Below are positions 21,240 to 32,771 of a stretch of 64,000 nt of DNA, in pieces (the stretch's first letter is position 1; each line of letters begins with the position of its first letter). A program made the translations under genes and the position numbers. This stretch comes from Gordonia crocea (GTDB lineage Bacteria > Actinomycetota > Actinomycetes > Mycobacteriales > Mycobacteriaceae), in assembly GCF_009932435.1 (NCBI RefSeq), contig NZ_BJOU01000019.1, positions 186,001-250,000 of the forward strand, in the 5' to 3' direction. Under the pieces are notes generated by a model, which was not told the origin of the DNA, searched no databases, and worked only from the letters and a program-made list of their open reading frames with translations.

Positions 21240-21245
21240 TGCAGC

Positions 21246-21261
21246 TGCGTCCAACGACGCA
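21246..21261. terminator. Weak hairpin between convergent genes
   Basis: TGCGTC (21246-21251), CAAC loop, GACGCA (21256-21261), starting six bases after the Rv3231c-like stop. A second short stem, GCCCAC/GTGGGC, follows around 21274-21287. Neither has a clear T-run. They are the only structures I see in the 85-base gap before the stop of the secreted-protein gene. Confidence 0.25.
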
Positions 21262-21324
21262 TGCAGCTTGCCCACTTGTGGGCGGAGGATGGTGGCGCAC
21301 CGCCTTGGATCTACTTAGAGCCGG

Positions 21325-22110
21325 TCACTGCGGATCAATGCGGTAATTCTGCGCCACGAGCTGCAACCATTGCGTCTGCGAGGGAACGCGATCACCCCGG
21401 TCGACAATCGTCGTGAAGTGCGGGACGCCCGGGACGATCTTCGTCGTGTTGTGCGCGCCCACGGAGTTGTGTTCACACTGTCCGGACGCAGTGCGAGCAA
21501 CCTTGTTCGGATAGGCCGGAAGGATCTTTCCGCCGACGAAGCCGCGATTCCCCAAGCACGTCAGACTGCCGCCGACGACGGCGCCGGCAACCTGGTTGGC
21601 GGCAGAGTGGTTGCGCAGGAAGTCGAGGTTGCCGCCGACCGAGATCTGCGATACGCACGTCGAGAAATTCCCGAGCGTCGGATAGTTCGTGCTCGACACG
21701 TCCCAGGGTGCATCCGGCCCGCTGTCAGTGATGGTCAAGTCACCGCGGATCGTCGAGGAGCAGATACCATTTGCGGTTCCCAGCCCGAAGAAGGCAGCCT
21801 TGTTCGGATGCAGGGTGGTGTGGGTGACGGCCACACTGCCGAGGACGGTGCTTGTGATGAGCCCAAACGTCGAGGCGCGCACCGACGTCACGCTTCCGGT
21901 GACCAACGAGTGCTGTACGAGGCACCAGTGGCCCGGCGAGACCGTGACGTTGCGGAAGACTCCCTGAATGATCTGATCGGAGCAGGTGACGTCACTGTGT
22001 CGCGATTGCGCGTGCGAGGGTGAGACGGTGCCGAGTAAGAGGAGGGCCGCAGCCTGGGCGCCCACCAGCAGTCGACGGACGGCCCTCGTTTCGCCGATCA
22101 CGCCGATCAC
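21325..22110 (-). CDS. Secreted protein, predicted beta-solenoid
   Basis: 261 residues from GTG 22110, whose GTGA overlaps the stop of the upstream DUF1254 gene, so translation is coupled. A signal peptide (R-R-L-L-V-G-A-Q-A-A-A-L-L-L-L-G) ends near S-H-A-Q-S. The mature part is built of short V/T-rich rungs such as I-R-G-D-L-T-I-T-D-S-G and V-G-G-N-L-D-F-L, with a further V-V-G-G-S-L-T-C-L-G-N, a pattern of right-handed beta-helices. Several cysteines suggest disulfides. I know no named family for it. An extracellular or envelope structural role is inferred. ATG 22137 and GTG 22101 are alternative starts. Confidence 0.7.
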   Translation of the reverse strand: MIGVIGETRAVRRLLVGAQAAALLLLGTVSPSHAQSRHSDVTCSDQIIQGVFRNVTVSPGHWCLVQHSLVTGSVTSVRASTFGLITSTVLGSVAVTHTTLHPNKAAFFGLGTANGICSSTIRGDLTITDSGPDAPWDVSSTNYPTLGNFSTCVSQISVGGNLDFLRNHSAANQVAGAVVGGSLTCLGNRGFVGGKILPAYPNKVARTASGQCEHNSVGAHNTTKIVPGVPHFTTIVDRGDRVPSQTQWLQLVAQNYRIDPQ

Positions 22111-23522
22111 TGCTTCACGGCCTGTGGAGTCTTCCACTCACCGTCGAGGGCCGGCTTCTTCGGCCAGTACAACCGCAGGATCATCTGGAACGGGCCTTCG
22201 GGCGCGGGGAGCCAGTTGGCCTCCTTGTCCTTGCCGGGCGACTGGTTCTGCACGTGCAGCGTGACGCCTCCGTCGGGATCCTTGATCAGGCCGGGCAGCA
22301 TCGGCGAGTTGACCAGGTAGCGGTCGATCGGATTGGCCACGAGCAGACTCTGGGGCATCCGGTACATGGTGATCGACCAGAACGAATGGACCGGCGGCAG
22401 CTGGCCGGGGGCGAAGCGCAAGGTGTAGGAGTGGGCGCCGGACAGTGGAGCTTTCGTCGAATCGTTGGCGACAACGGGGTAGAGGGCTTCTTTTGCGACG
22501 TTGCCGTAGATGCCGAGCACCGAGCCGGCCATCCGGTAGAGGTAGTTGTCGCCGAGTTCGGCGTGCGTGCCGAACAGGTCCGCGGAGGTGACCTTGCCGG
22601 TGTTGAGCTCGTCGGTCTGGAATGTCGCCAACTCGGCCAGGGCATCGGCCATGCCATCCTTGACGGCCTGCAACTGTTCGGGACTCAGTGTGTCGGGGTT
22701 GAATCCGCCGTCGGGTCCGATGCCGATGGAGGCGAAGCGCTCGCGCAGCGCCTTCTCGTCGGGGAACACGGGGGCGTACTTGAGGACGAAACCAAGGATC
22801 TCGAAGAACCTCGGTGAGGTTCGCTGCTCTTCGACGGTCAGCGGCGTGATGAAGTCGACGGGCGGGGCCGTGGCCGCCGGCTTGCCGGTGAAGGCTGATA
22901 ACGGCTGCACCTTGTACCCGGCCTGGATTCGCTTGACGTTGTCCAGGTCGGCTGGATCGAACAGTTGGGTCCGGTAGATGATCAACGAGAAGTCGGTGTC
23001 GGCCCGGATCACCTCGTCGATGCCCGCGGGCTTCTCGCCATTCCAGCCGGGACCGGCCAGCAGATACTTACCACCGTCATTGCCGGTGGTGCGGCTGCCG
23101 ACGTAGTGGTAGTCGTAGGTGTAGGCGTCGATGAACTGCAGCGAGTAGTAGCGGTTCGCGTCGATCTTGGGGACGGTCAGCACGAGGGGCTCGGCGCGCA
23201 GATCGGCACCGATGAACGAGTACGGCGTGTCGGAGTTGGGGGTCTGAACGGTGGTGTCGGCCGGAGTGAAGACCCGGGCGATGCTGTGCAGTGTGTTCCA
23301 ATCGCCTTTGTACTGCGGGTTTGCCTTGTCGGCGAAGTAGGAGTGTTGGATGCGATAGCTGTCGACCAACGGCAATCCATAGATGTAGGCCTGTTTGGCG
23401 ATTTCGCGGAATTGTAGGGGTGTCCGAGCTCCGGAGGTCTCCGCCGGCTCACCATCGCTTTGGCAGGCGGCGATGGCGAGGGTCGCGGCGGTGAGAGTGG
23501 CGACAATCCCAACACGCTTCAT
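22107..23522 (-). CDS. DUF1254/DUF1214-family lipoprotein
   Basis: 471 residues. The leader M-K-R-V-G-I-V-A-T-L ends in the lipobox I-A-A-C with the lipidated cysteine at about residue 20, preceded by a strong AAGGAGGA. The N-terminal DUF1254 domain (about 45-165) has Q-A-Y-I-Y-G-L-P-L-V-D-S-Y and Q-T-P-N-S-D-T-P-Y-S. The C-terminal DUF1214 domain (about 330-470) has F-W-S-I-T-M-Y and ends W-P-K-K-P-A-L. These are exported proteins of unknown function, often next to transport or degradation genes. Here it is coupled to a secreted beta-solenoid gene and divergent from an AraC regulator, its likely controller. Confidence 0.9.
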   Translation of the reverse strand: MKRVGIVATLTAATLAIAACQSDGEPAETSGARTPLQFREIAKQAYIYGLPLVDSYRIQHSYFADKANPQYKGDWNTLHSIARVFTPADTTVQTPNSDTPYSFIGADLRAEPLVLTVPKIDANRYYSLQFIDAYTYDYHYVGSRTTGNDGGKYLLAGPGWNGEKPAGIDEVIRADTDFSLIIYRTQLFDPADLDNVKRIQAGYKVQPLSAFTGKPAATAPPVDFITPLTVEEQRTSPRFFEILGFVLKYAPVFPDEKALRERFASIGIGPDGGFNPDTLSPEQLQAVKDGMADALAELATFQTDELNTGKVTSADLFGTHAELGDNYLYRMAGSVLGIYGNVAKEALYPVVANDSTKAPLSGAHSYTLRFAPGQLPPVHSFWSITMYRMPQSLLVANPIDRYLVNSPMLPGLIKDPDGGVTLHVQNQSPGKDKEANWLPAPEGPFQMILRLYWPKKPALDGEWKTPQAVKQ

Positions 23523-23577
23523 CGAGTCCTCCTTGTAGGTGATGGATACAACTGTGCCGGACGAGGGCGGGTGCGTC

Positions 23578-23606
23578 TTGACTCTGCTGGACGGAGTTTT
23601 TACTTT
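23578..23606 (+). promoter_or_regulatory. Promoter of the AraC-type gene, leaderless configuration
   Basis: TTGACT (23578-23583), a 17-base spacer and TACTTT (23601-23606) form a near-consensus housekeeping promoter. The -10 ends seven bases before ATG 23614, so transcription should begin at or next to the start codon. This also helps decide the start of the regulator, because an upstream ATG at 23542 would lie before the promoter. Confidence 0.6.
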
Positions 23607-23613
23607 GAGGGAC

Positions 23614-24609
23614 ATGCTGCTGATCCGGGGTTCGAGTCTGAGCGGCTTCGACACGCTCGTCGGCGACTGTGGCGGGGATGCCGTAGCACTACTAGCGGCG
23701 GCCGGTGTCGACCCCGGCGATGTCGGGGACCACGAACGGTTCATTGTCTGTAGGAATGCCGTGTTGGCCGTGGAGACTGCGGCTGCGGTTCTCGATGTTG
23801 CGGACTTCGGTCGCCGACTCGCCGATCTGCAGAGCATCGACATCCTCGGACCGGTGGGCGTCGCGGCCCGCACCGCCGGCACCGTCGGTGAGGCGCTGGG
23901 GATCTTCGACACCTATATGGACACCTACAGCGCTGCGATTCTCGCCCAGGTCGGGCCCGGCCCCGACGATGGGCTGGCGCGATTCGAGTACAGCTTCCTG
24001 ATGGATCCCGCGCCGCCGCAGGCCCAATCCATCGAGCTCGCACTCGGTCTCACCCTTCGCGTCTTCCGGACCCTCCTGGGGACCGCGTATCGACCGGTGG
24101 CGGTGCACCTTCCGCATTCGGCGCTGGGCTTGCCGTCGTCGTATCGCTACTACTTCGGCTGCTCGCCGCGATTTGATGAGCCGGTCGCCGGCTTCACCGT
24201 TCGGGCAGCGGATCTGGAGCGGCCGTTGGGGCGCGACCCGCTGGTCCACCAGGTGGCCATGAACTACCTCGTCGACGTCATGGCACACCGGGAACGTGCG
24301 ATTGTGGGCTCGGTCCGCAGCGTCCTGCGGCAGTTACTCCCGACCCGCAGGCTCAACATCGATCTGGTCGCCGGCCAGTTCAACCTGCATCCGAAGGCTC
24401 TGCAGCGGCGCCTCGCCGCCGAGGGGACGAGCCTGGCGGAGTTGGTGGACCAGACCCGGCGCGACATCGCCGAGCGGTTGCTCGTCGGGTCGGACTTGTC
24501 GGTCGCACAGGTGGCCCGGCAGCTCGGCTATACCGAGCAGAGCACGTTGACGCGCGCCTGCCGGCGTTGGTTCGATGCGAGCCCGACGGAGCTGCGCGCG
24601 CGAGGATGA
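23614..24609 (+). CDS. AraC-family transcriptional regulator (VirS-like layout)
   Basis: 331 residues. The N-terminal ligand-binding domain (about 1-190) is of the arabinose-binding AraC type seen in VirS-like regulators, opening L-L-I-R-G-S-S-L-S-G-F. A C-terminal double helix-turn-helix domain occupies about 235-331: first helix pair in N-I-D-L-V-A-G-Q-F-N-L-H-P-K-A-L-Q-R-R-L, second in L-S-V-A-Q-V-A-R-Q-L-G-Y-T-E-Q-S-T-L-T-R-A, then R-R-W-F-D-A-S-P. I prefer ATG 23614 for its fit to the family N-terminus and the promoter just upstream; 23539 is possible. It probably regulates the divergent DUF1254/secreted pair; the effector is unknown. Confidence 0.88.
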   Translation: MLLIRGSSLSGFDTLVGDCGGDAVALLAAAGVDPGDVGDHERFIVCRNAVLAVETAAAVLDVADFGRRLADLQSIDILGPVGVAARTAGTVGEALGIFDTYMDTYSAAILAQVGPGPDDGLARFEYSFLMDPAPPQAQSIELALGLTLRVFRTLLGTAYRPVAVHLPHSALGLPSSYRYYFGCSPRFDEPVAGFTVRAADLERPLGRDPLVHQVAMNYLVDVMAHRERAIVGSVRSVLRQLLPTRRLNIDLVAGQFNLHPKALQRRLAAEGTSLAELVDQTRRDIAERLLVGSDLSVAQVARQLGYTEQSTLTRACRRWFDASPTELRARG

Positions 24610-24612
24610 CGG

Positions 24613-25725
24613 TCAGACGTCGAGCGAGCAGTCGCCGGCCGCGGCGGACACACAGGTCTGGATGCGCTCGCCGGCCACATGCTCGACGCCGGTGCGCAGG
24701 TCGCGGACGACGCCGGCCTCGACCGGGACGACACAGCTCTGGCAGATCCCCATCCGGCAGCCGAAGGGCATGAGCACGCCGGCCGCCTCACCGGCCTCGA
24801 GGATCGTGGTCGCCCCGTCGATCGTCGCGGTCTTGCCGCTGCGGGTGAACGAGACCGTCCCGCCCTGCTCACCGGCGGCGCCGCGTTCGAGGGCGAAGCG
24901 CTCGAGGTGCAGGTGGTCGCGCACGCCGGCGTCGTCGAACATCCCGGACACCAGGTCGAGGAAGCCGCCGGGACCGCACGCCCAGGTCTCGCGCTGGGCC
25001 CAATCCGGGCACAGGGCGCCGATCCCGTCGGGGGTGAGGCGGCCGTCGCGGCGGGTCTGGTGGAGGTGGACGGTGATCCCGCGGTCGGCATAGCCGGCCA
25101 GCTCGTCGGCGAAGAGGACGTCGTCGGCGGTGGGGGCGGAGTGGACCAGCACGATGTCGGTGCGCTGGCCGCGGTGCTCGACCGTTCGCAGCATCGAGAT
25201 GATCGGGGTGATGCCGCTGCCGGCGGTGAGGAAGAGGAGGGTGGCAGGTAGCGGCTCGGGCAGGACGAATTCGCCGGCGGGGGCGGCGAGGCGGACGATG
25301 GTGCCCGGCTTGAGCCCGGTCACCAGGTGGGAGGAGAGGAACCCCTCGGGCATCGCCTTGACCGTGATGGAGACCGTTTGCTGCTGTTCGGCGAGGTCCG
25401 GTGCGGAGGTGAGCGAGTAGGAGCGCCAGATCCAGCGCCCGCCCACGGCGACGCCGATGCCGAGGTACTGCCCGGGCTGGTAGTCGAAGGAGAAGCCCCA
25501 TCCGGGTTTGATCTCGATGGTCGCCGAGTCCGCGGTCTCGCGGCGCACCGAGACGACTCGGCCGCGCAGTTCGCGCGCCGACCACAGCGGGTTGGCCAGG
25601 TGCAGGTAATCGTCGGGCAGCAGGGGGGTGGTGATCCGGGCGGCGGCGGCGCGCACCCACTGCGACGCGCGGTGGCGCGCGTTGACGCCGCGCACCGGCT
25701 CTTCGAATCGTTCACGCCAATTCAT
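24613..25725 (-). CDS. Ferredoxin-NAD(P)H reductase with C-terminal [2Fe-2S] domain (Rv3230c-like)
   Basis: 370 residues. FAD-binding domain (about 50-150) with [12 protein letters not shown](P)-binding domain (about 155-270) with T-A-G-S-G-I-T-P-I, and a plant-type ferredoxin domain (about 285-370) with the cluster ligands C-x4-C-x2-C in [11 protein letters not shown] plus a distal cysteine in Q-T-C. It should pass electrons from NADPH to the DesA3-type desaturases encoded on the other side of the divergent promoter. Rv3230c and DesA3 are known to work together in this way. AAGGAG precedes ATG 25725. The stop lies three bases from the convergent AraC stop. Confidence 0.93.
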   Translation of the reverse strand: MNWRERFEEPVRGVNARHRASQWVRAAAARITTPLLPDDYLHLANPLWSARELRGRVVSVRRETADSATIEIKPGWGFSFDYQPGQYLGIGVAVGGRWIWRSYSLTSAPDLAEQQQTVSITVKAMPEGFLSSHLVTGLKPGTIVRLAAPAGEFVLPEPLPATLLFLTAGSGITPIISMLRTVEHRGQRTDIVLVHSAPTADDVLFADELAGYADRGITVHLHQTRRDGRLTPDGIGALCPDWAQRETWACGPGGFLDLVSGMFDDAGVRDHLHLERFALERGAAGEQGGTVSFTRSGKTATIDGATTILEAGEAAGVLMPFGCRMGICQSCVVPVEAGVVRDLRTGVEHVAGERIQTCVSAAAGDCSLDV

Positions 25726-25785
25726 GCGTGGGTACTCCTTCTGCGGCGGCCCGGGTGACTGGGGGCTGGACAACCTCCGTAATCG

Positions 25786-25822
25786 TAACCTACGCTTGCG
25801 TAAGTTACGAACCCGTAGGTTA
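25786..25822. promoter_or_regulatory. Large palindromic operator in the reductase/desaturase divergent promoter
   Basis: The arms TAACCTACG (25786-25794) and CGTAGGTTA (25814-25822) are exact inverse complements. Midway between them, CGTAAGTTACG (25799-25809) is itself a perfect palindrome. Both share the same centre, base 25804, giving a 37-base near-symmetric site. CGTAAGTTA is one base from being a further copy of the arm, so three related half-sites are present. This is the architecture of a TetR-type operator bound by one or two dimers, placed to control both the reductase and the first desaturase. No such regulator is encoded next to it. Confidence 0.7.
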
Positions 25823-25830
25823 GGACGGAC

Positions 25831-27150
25831 ATGGCAATCTCCGACATCCCCGAGTATGCCCATCTCACCGATGCAGACGTCGAGGCGTTGGCCGCGGAAC
25901 TGGACCAGATCCGCGCCGACATCGAGGCCGACCGCGGCGAGCGCGACGCCCGGTACATCCGCAACACCATCCGCCTGCAGCGCGGACTCGACCTCGCTGG
26001 GCGCGCGATGATCGCCGGCGGGAGCCGCCGGGGCCTGTGGTGGGCCGGGGCATCGACGCTGGGCGTCGCCAAGATCATCGAGAACATGGAACTGGGCCAC
26101 AACGTCATGCACGGCCAGTGGGATTGGATGAACGATCCCGAGGTCCACTCCACCACCTGGGAGTGGGACAACACCGGCCCGTCGGCGCACTGGAAGCACA
26201 CCCACAACTACATCCACCACAAGTACACCAACGTCTTGGGGATGGACGACGACGTGGGGTACGGCCTGCTCCGGGTGACCCGCGACCAGCGGTGGCGCCC
26301 GTTCTACCTGGGCAACCTGGTCTACAACACGATCCTCGCGCTGTTCTTCGAGTACGGCGTGGCCGCCCAGCACCTGGAGCTCGGCCGCAAGCGCCGCACG
26401 CCCGAGGACAAGGCGCAGTTCTCCGCCGACCTGCGCGACGTCGGCGCCAAGATCGGCCGACAGGTCGGCAAGGACTACATCCTGTACCCGGCCGTCGTCG
26501 GTGCGGTCACCCGCTCGCCGCGGGCCGCGCGGCGCACGGCCGGCGCCAACCTCGTCGCCAACATCATCCGCAACCTGTGGACCAACGCGGTCATCTTCTG
26601 CGGCCACTTCCCCGACGGTGCCGAGAAGTTCACCAAGAAGGACATGGACACCGAGTCGCAGGGGCAGTGGTACCTGCGCCAGATGCTCGGCAGCGCCAAC
26701 TTCCACTCCGGTCCGGTCCTGGGCTTCATGTCCGGGAACCTGTCCTACCAGATCGAGCACCACCTGTTCCCGGACCTGCCGAGCAACCGGTTGCCCGAGA
26801 TCGCGCAGCGGGTCCAGGCGCTGGCCGAGAAGTACGACCTGCCCTACACCACGGGGTCGTTGCCGGTGCAGTACCTGAAGTCGTGGCGGACCATCGCCAA
26901 GCTGTCGCTGCCCGACCGGTTCCTGATCGCCACCGCCGACGACGCGCCCGAAACCGCGTCGGAGCGCCGCTTCAAGTCCGAGGACCCGTCGAAGCCGCTG
27001 GTCTCGACGGTGGATCCGGTGACCGGGCGCCGTCGCGGTCTCCGCTCGGCGATCGCCGGGATGCGGCAGCGCCGCCGCTCGCGTCGGGTCGTCACCGCGC
27101 TGCGGACCGGCCCGGGGACCGACCCCGGACGGTCGTCGCGGGCCGCGTGA
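25831..27150 (+). CDS. Membrane fatty-acid desaturase, DesA3-like (copy 1)
   Basis: 439 residues. An acyl-CoA delta-9-type desaturase of the membrane di-iron class. The three histidine boxes are present: H-N-V-M-H near residue 90, H-T-H-N-Y-I-H-H near 130, and Q-I-E-H-H near 308. It should insert a double bond in stearoyl-type chains (oleate synthesis in the DesA3 case), taking electrons from the divergent Rv3230c-like reductase. Hydrophobicity is modest, as in this family. The C-terminus carries a basic R-R-R-S-R-R tail. The operator palindrome ends nine bases before its ATG. A paralogue follows 56 bases later. Confidence 0.9.
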   Translation: MAISDIPEYAHLTDADVEALAAELDQIRADIEADRGERDARYIRNTIRLQRGLDLAGRAMIAGGSRRGLWWAGASTLGVAKIIENMELGHNVMHGQWDWMNDPEVHSTTWEWDNTGPSAHWKHTHNYIHHKYTNVLGMDDDVGYGLLRVTRDQRWRPFYLGNLVYNTILALFFEYGVAAQHLELGRKRRTPEDKAQFSADLRDVGAKIGRQVGKDYILYPAVVGAVTRSPRAARRTAGANLVANIIRNLWTNAVIFCGHFPDGAEKFTKKDMDTESQGQWYLRQMLGSANFHSGPVLGFMSGNLSYQIEHHLFPDLPSNRLPEIAQRVQALAEKYDLPYTTGSLPVQYLKSWRTIAKLSLPDRFLIATADDAPETASERRFKSEDPSKPLVSTVDPVTGRRRGLRSAIAGMRQRRRSRRVVTALRTGPGTDPGRSSRAA

Positions 27151-27206
27151 GGACCATCGGCCCGCGGGTGGGCATGTCGTCCCGACGACGCGCATAATAG
27201 ACCGCG

Positions 27207-28421
27207 ATGGCAATCACCGATATCCGCGAGTACGCGCACCTGAGCGACGCCGACGTCGAGGCGCTCGGCGCCGAGCTTGACTCGTTGCGCCGCGAGGTCG
27301 AGTCTGACCTCGGCGCGCGCGACGTCGCCTACCTGCGGCGCACGATCCGTGCCCAGCGGGCGCTGGAGATCGTCGGGCGCGTGGCGCTGCTGGGCAGCCA
27401 CAAGCGCGGCCTGTGGTGGCTGGGGACCGGGTCGTTGGCGTTGGCCAAGATCATCGAGAACATGGAACTCGGCCACAACGTCATGCACGGCCAGTGGGAT
27501 TGGATGAACGATCCCGAGATCCACTCCACGACGTGGGAGTGGGACATGGTGTGTGCCGCTCCCCATTGGAAGCACTCGCACAACTTCATCCACCACAAGT
27601 ACACCAACGTCGTCGGGATGGACCACGACGTCGGGTACAAGACCCTGCGGGTGACCCGTGACCAGCCCTGGGAGCCGCGCTGGCTGGCCCAACCCTTCGC
27701 CAACCTGCTGCTCGCGGCGACCTTCGAGTGGGGGATCGCCCTCCACGACCTGGAATTGGGCGCGGTCGCCCGGGGCGAGAAGTCCAAAGCCGAGGCGGCC
27801 CCGCAGATCCGGGAGTTCGTGCGCAAGGCGGGGCGCCAGATCGCCAAGGACTACGTGCTCTTCCCGGCGCTGACCGGGCCGAACTTCAAGCACACCCTCA
27901 CCGCCAACTTGACCGCCAACGTGGTGCGCAACCTGTGGGCGTACGTCGTCATCTTCTGCGGACACTTCCCCGACGGGGCGGAGAAGTTCACCGTCGACTC
28001 GCTGGAGGAGGAGACGGCCGGCGCGTGGTACCTGCGCCAGATGCTGGGGACGGCCAACTTCGAGACCGGTCCGGTCATGGCCTTCCTGTCCGGCAATCTG
28101 TCCTACCAGATCGAGCACCACCTCTATCCCGACCTGCCGAGCAACCGGTTGGCCGAGATCTCGGTCCGGGTGCGGGAACTGTGTGAGAAATACGACCTGC
28201 CCTATACGACCGGCTCGCTGTTCACCCAGTACATGCAGACGTTGCGGACCATCAACAAGCTCGCGCTGCCCGATCAACTGCTGCGCGACACCGTCGACGA
28301 CGCGCCCGAAACCGCGTCCGAGCGCCGGTTCGACGGCCGGCCCGCCGAACGGGGGCTCAAGACCGCGCTGCGGGACCTGGCCCGCTCGCGCCGCCGCCGG
28401 ATCCGGCGCTCCTGGCGATAG
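27207..28421 (+). CDS. Membrane fatty-acid desaturase, DesA3-like (copy 2)
   Basis: 404 residues, clearly a tandem paralogue of the preceding gene. It shares the opening M-A-I-x-D-I-x-E-Y-A-H-L, the three histidine boxes ([18 protein letters not shown]) and the ending [10 protein letters not shown]. It lacks most of the basic tail of copy 1. A CATAAT hexamer lies eight bases before the ATG, suggesting its own leaderless promoter outside the palindromic operator. The copies may therefore be regulated differently and could differ in chain length or position specificity, which sequence alone does not show. Confidence 0.9.
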   Translation: MAITDIREYAHLSDADVEALGAELDSLRREVESDLGARDVAYLRRTIRAQRALEIVGRVALLGSHKRGLWWLGTGSLALAKIIENMELGHNVMHGQWDWMNDPEIHSTTWEWDMVCAAPHWKHSHNFIHHKYTNVVGMDHDVGYKTLRVTRDQPWEPRWLAQPFANLLLAATFEWGIALHDLELGAVARGEKSKAEAAPQIREFVRKAGRQIAKDYVLFPALTGPNFKHTLTANLTANVVRNLWAYVVIFCGHFPDGAEKFTVDSLEEETAGAWYLRQMLGTANFETGPVMAFLSGNLSYQIEHHLYPDLPSNRLAEISVRVRELCEKYDLPYTTGSLFTQYMQTLRTINKLALPDQLLRDTVDDAPETASERRFDGRPAERGLKTALRDLARSRRRRIRRSWR

Positions 28422-28427
28422 CCGCGG

Positions 28428-29459
28428 TCAGCTCTCCGCGTCGGCGTCACTGGAATGCGGGTCGCCGGAATGCAGTGCGACGAGGATGTTGCGCACGGCT
28501 TGGGCCCGTCGTGACGCCGCGCCCTCGAGGAGGTCCAGCGCGCACTCCGGATCGGCCGGCGGGCCCAGGTGGGTGCAGCCGCGCGGGCAGTCCTCGATGG
28601 CCTCGCGAAGATCGGCGAAGGCGTTGACCACGTCGTCGGGGGAGACGTGGGCCAACCCGAAGGAGCGGATCCCCGGGGTGTCGACCACCCAGGTGCCGGG
28701 GATGCCCGGGACCGGCAGCGCCACCGACTGGGTCGAGGTGTGGCGTCCCTTGCCGACGCCGGACACCTCGCCGGTGGCCCGATCTGCTTGGGGGACAAGA
28801 CGATTCACCATCGTCGACTTGCCGACACCGGAGTGTCCGATGAGCGCGGTCAGCTTTCCGGCGAGGAGTTCGCCCAACCCGTCGAGGTCGTCGTCGCGCC
28901 CGGCGGACACAATCGGCAGGTCCAACCCGTCGAAGGCCGCGCGGAACGCCGACCCGTCGGCGAGGTCGGACTTGGTGAGCGCCAAGACCGGGCTTAGCCC
29001 GCCGACGTAGGCCGCGGCCAAGGCCCGCTCCACGAAGCCGGTCCGCGGCGGCGGGTCGGCCAGCGCGGTCACGATGAGCAGTTGGTCGGCGTTGGCGACG
29101 ACGATGCGCTCATACGGGTCGGTGTCGTCGGCGGTGCGGCGCAACACCGACGAGCGGTCGTCGACGCGGACGATCCGGGCGAGGGTGTCCTTGTCGCCGG
29201 ACACATCGCCGACCACGCCGACCCGGTCGCCGACGACGATGGGGGTGCGGCCCAATTCCCGGGCCCGCATGGCCACGACGACCCGCTCCGGGTCGGCCTC
29301 GATCGCGCAGCCCCAGCGCCCCCGGTCGACCGAGACGACCATGGCGCCCGACGCGTCGGCGTGGGCCGGTCGGGTCTTGGTGCGCGGGCGCGAACTCTTC
29401 CCCGGGCGAATCCGGACGTCGGATTCGTCGTAGCCCCCGGTGGTCCGCCCCCGGCTCAC
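28428..29459 (-). CDS. rsgA: Ribosome small subunit-dependent GTPase RsgA
   Basis: 343 residues. A circularly permuted GTPase that checks late 30S maturation. Order: N-terminal OB fold (about 45-105, V-G-D-R-V-G-V-V), G4 motif T-K-S-D-L, then the P-loop [10 protein letters not shown]2/G3 with D-T-P-G, and a C-terminal zinc motif with C-P-R-G-C-T-H and a later C. GTG 29459 starts [14 protein letters not shown] and overlaps the aroA stop as GTGA. The Y-D-E-S-D-V-R segment is conserved in mycobacterial orthologues and supports this start. It forms an operon with aroA. Confidence 0.95.
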   Translation of the reverse strand: MSRGRTTGGYDESDVRIRPGKSSRPRTKTRPAHADASGAMVVSVDRGRWGCAIEADPERVVVAMRARELGRTPIVVGDRVGVVGDVSGDKDTLARIVRVDDRSSVLRRTADDTDPYERIVVANADQLLIVTALADPPPRTGFVERALAAAYVGGLSPVLALTKSDLADGSAFRAAFDGLDLPIVSAGRDDDLDGLGELLAGKLTALIGHSGVGKSTMVNRLVPQADRATGEVSGVGKGRHTSTQSVALPVPGIPGTWVVDTPGIRSFGLAHVSPDDVVNAFADLREAIEDCPRGCTHLGPPADPECALDLLEGAASRRAQAVRNILVALHSGDPHSSDADAES

Positions 29460-30736
29460 TCGGCGGTGACCCCCGCGCCGAGCATGGCCGACCACATCCC
29501 GGGGAAATCGGGCATCGTCTTGGCCGTGGTGGCGATGTCGACGACCTCGACGCCGGGCACGCACAGGCCGATCACCGCGCCCGCGGTCGCCATCCGGTGG
29601 TCGGCGTAGGACTCCCACACCCCGCCGTGCAGCGGGCGCGGGCGGATCAGCAATCCGTCGTCGAGTTCCACCGCGTCGCCGCCGAGCCGGTTGATCTCGG
29701 TGACCAGTGCCGCCAGGCGGTCGGTCTCGTGCCCGCGCAGATGGCCGATGCCCCTCAGTCGGGATTCGCCGGTCGCCAGGGCGCACAGCGCCGCGATCGT
29801 CGGGGTCAGCTCGCCCACGGCGCGCAGGTCGGCGTCGATGCCGCGCAGTTCGCCGGTCCCGACGACGGTCAGCACGCCGTCGGCGCCCAGGGTGGCGTGC
29901 GCGCCGAAGTCGCCGAGGATGTCGACGAACTGCGCACCGGGTTGGGTGGTGACCGCCGGCCAGCGCGGGACGCGCACCGTGCCCGTCGTCGCGGCGGCGG
30001 CGGCCAGGAACGGGGAGGCGTTGGACAGGTCGGGCTCGATCACCCAGTCGTGCGCGGCGATCGGCCCCGGCGCGACCCGCCACTCGTCGGGGACATCGGT
30101 GGCGACGTCGACGCCGTGCACCGCCAGCATCGACAGCGTCATCTCGACATGCGGCATCGACGGCACCGGATCGCCCCGGTGGATGACCCGCACCCCGCAG
30201 TCGAAGCGCGCGCCCGACAGCAGCAACCCGGAGACGAACTGCGACGACGCCGACGCGTCGATCACGACGTCCCCGCCGGCCACGGCGCCACGGCCGGCGA
30301 CGGTGAACGGCAGTGCGGCGCCGGTGATCTCGGCGCCGAGGTCGCGCAGCGCGTCGAGGATGGTGCCCAGCGGTCGGGAGCGGGCCTGCTCGTCGCCGTC
30401 GAAGGCCACGGTGCCGGTCGCCAGCGCGGCGACCGGGGGGAGGAAGCGCATGACGGTGCCCGCGAGCCCGCAGTCGACAGTCGCGGCGTGCAGCGGCCGC
30501 GGCGTCACGGTGACCCGGGTCGGGTCGTCGTCGGCGATGTCGATGCCGGTGCCCATCGCGGCCAGGCCGTGGAGCATCAGGTCGGTGTCGCGGCTGCGCA
30601 GCGTCCCGTCGACCGTCGACGGGCCGTCGGCCAGCGCGGCGAGGACCAGGGCGCGGTTGGTGATGGACTTCGAGCCGGGGAGTGCGACGGTCGCCGACAC
30701 CGGGGCGGGCGCGGTGGGGGCGGACCAGGTCGTCAT
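29456..30736 (-). CDS. aroA: 3-phosphoshikimate 1-carboxyvinyltransferase (EPSP synthase)
   Basis: 426 residues, the sixth step of the shikimate pathway, joining shikimate-3-phosphate and PEP. It has the N-terminal [12 protein letters not shown], the PEP/glyphosate region [12 protein letters not shown], and the R-x-K-E-type C-terminal region [11 protein letters not shown]. The two-domain inside-out barrel length is normal. It is divergent from the NUDIX gene, with 43 bases between starts, and coupled to rsgA downstream. This pair and its order match mycobacteria. Confidence 0.95.
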   Translation of the reverse strand: MTTWSAPTAPAPVSATVALPGSKSITNRALVLAALADGPSTVDGTLRSRDTDLMLHGLAAMGTGIDIADDDPTRVTVTPRPLHAATVDCGLAGTVMRFLPPVAALATGTVAFDGDEQARSRPLGTILDALRDLGAEITGAALPFTVAGRGAVAGGDVVIDASASSQFVSGLLLSGARFDCGVRVIHRGDPVPSMPHVEMTLSMLAVHGVDVATDVPDEWRVAPGPIAAHDWVIEPDLSNASPFLAAAAATTGTVRVPRWPAVTTQPGAQFVDILGDFGAHATLGADGVLTVVGTGELRGIDADLRAVGELTPTIAALCALATGESRLRGIGHLRGHETDRLAALVTEINRLGGDAVELDDGLLIRPRPLHGGVWESYADHRMATAGAVIGLCVPGVEVVDIATTAKTMPDFPGMWSAMLGAGVTAE

Positions 30737-30779
30737 GGCGTCCAGTCTCTCATGGGCGCCGGCGGGGGATAATCGACGG

Positions 30780-31247
30780 ATGGCGTCGCACAGTGCGGGA
30801 CTGCTGCTCTACCGGGCGGCGGCCGATCCCGGCGGGTTCGAGGTGTTGCTGGTCCATCCCGGTGGGCCGTTCTGGGCCCGCAAGGACGCCGGCGCCTGGT
30901 CGATCCCGAAGGGGGAGTACGAGGCGGCCGAGGACCCGCTCGCGGCCGCTCGGCGCGAGTTCGGCGAGGAGACCGGTTCGCCTGCGCCGGAGGGCACGGA
31001 GATCGACCTCGGTGAGGCGGTGCAGCGCGGCGGCAAGGTGGTGCGCGCGTTCGCGCTGCGCGGCGACCTCGACGCCGCGGCCGTCGTGTCGAACACCTTC
31101 GAGATGGTGTGGCCGCCGAAGTCGGGGCAGGTGCGCGAGTTCCCGGAGGTCGATCGCGCCGAGTGGTTCACCGCCGCCGATGCGGCCGACAAGCTCAACC
31201 CCGCCCAAGCGGTGTTCCTGGACCGGCTGGCCGAGACGTTGGGATGA
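30780..31247 (+). CDS. NUDIX hydrolase
   Basis: 155 residues with a complete Nudix box G-x5-E-x7-R-E-x2-E-E-x-G (G-E-Y-E-A-A-E ... R-R-E-F-G-E-E-T-G, about 43-65) and an N-terminal A-G-L-L-L-Y-R strand. It resembles small actinobacterial enzymes that split diadenosine polyphosphates or other nucleoside diphosphate-X compounds; the substrate cannot be read. ATG 30780 is preceded by GATAAT at 30768-30773, six bases away, so the mRNA is probably leaderless. Confidence 0.9.
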   Translation: MASHSAGLLLYRAAADPGGFEVLLVHPGGPFWARKDAGAWSIPKGEYEAAEDPLAAARREFGEETGSPAPEGTEIDLGEAVQRGGKVVRAFALRGDLDAAAVVSNTFEMVWPPKSGQVREFPEVDRAEWFTAADAADKLNPAQAVFLDRLAETLG

Positions 31248-31324
31248 ACCCCCAGGCCACGGCGGTGTCCGATTTGTGCGATTTGGCACGACCGGCGTCA
31301 ATGTGGCATTTTTGCGCTCAGCAG

Positions 31325-32733
<1,409 letters not shown>

Positions 32734-32771
32734 CCCCGATCGCGACTGCCTGCCGGAGTAGCGTGGACGCC

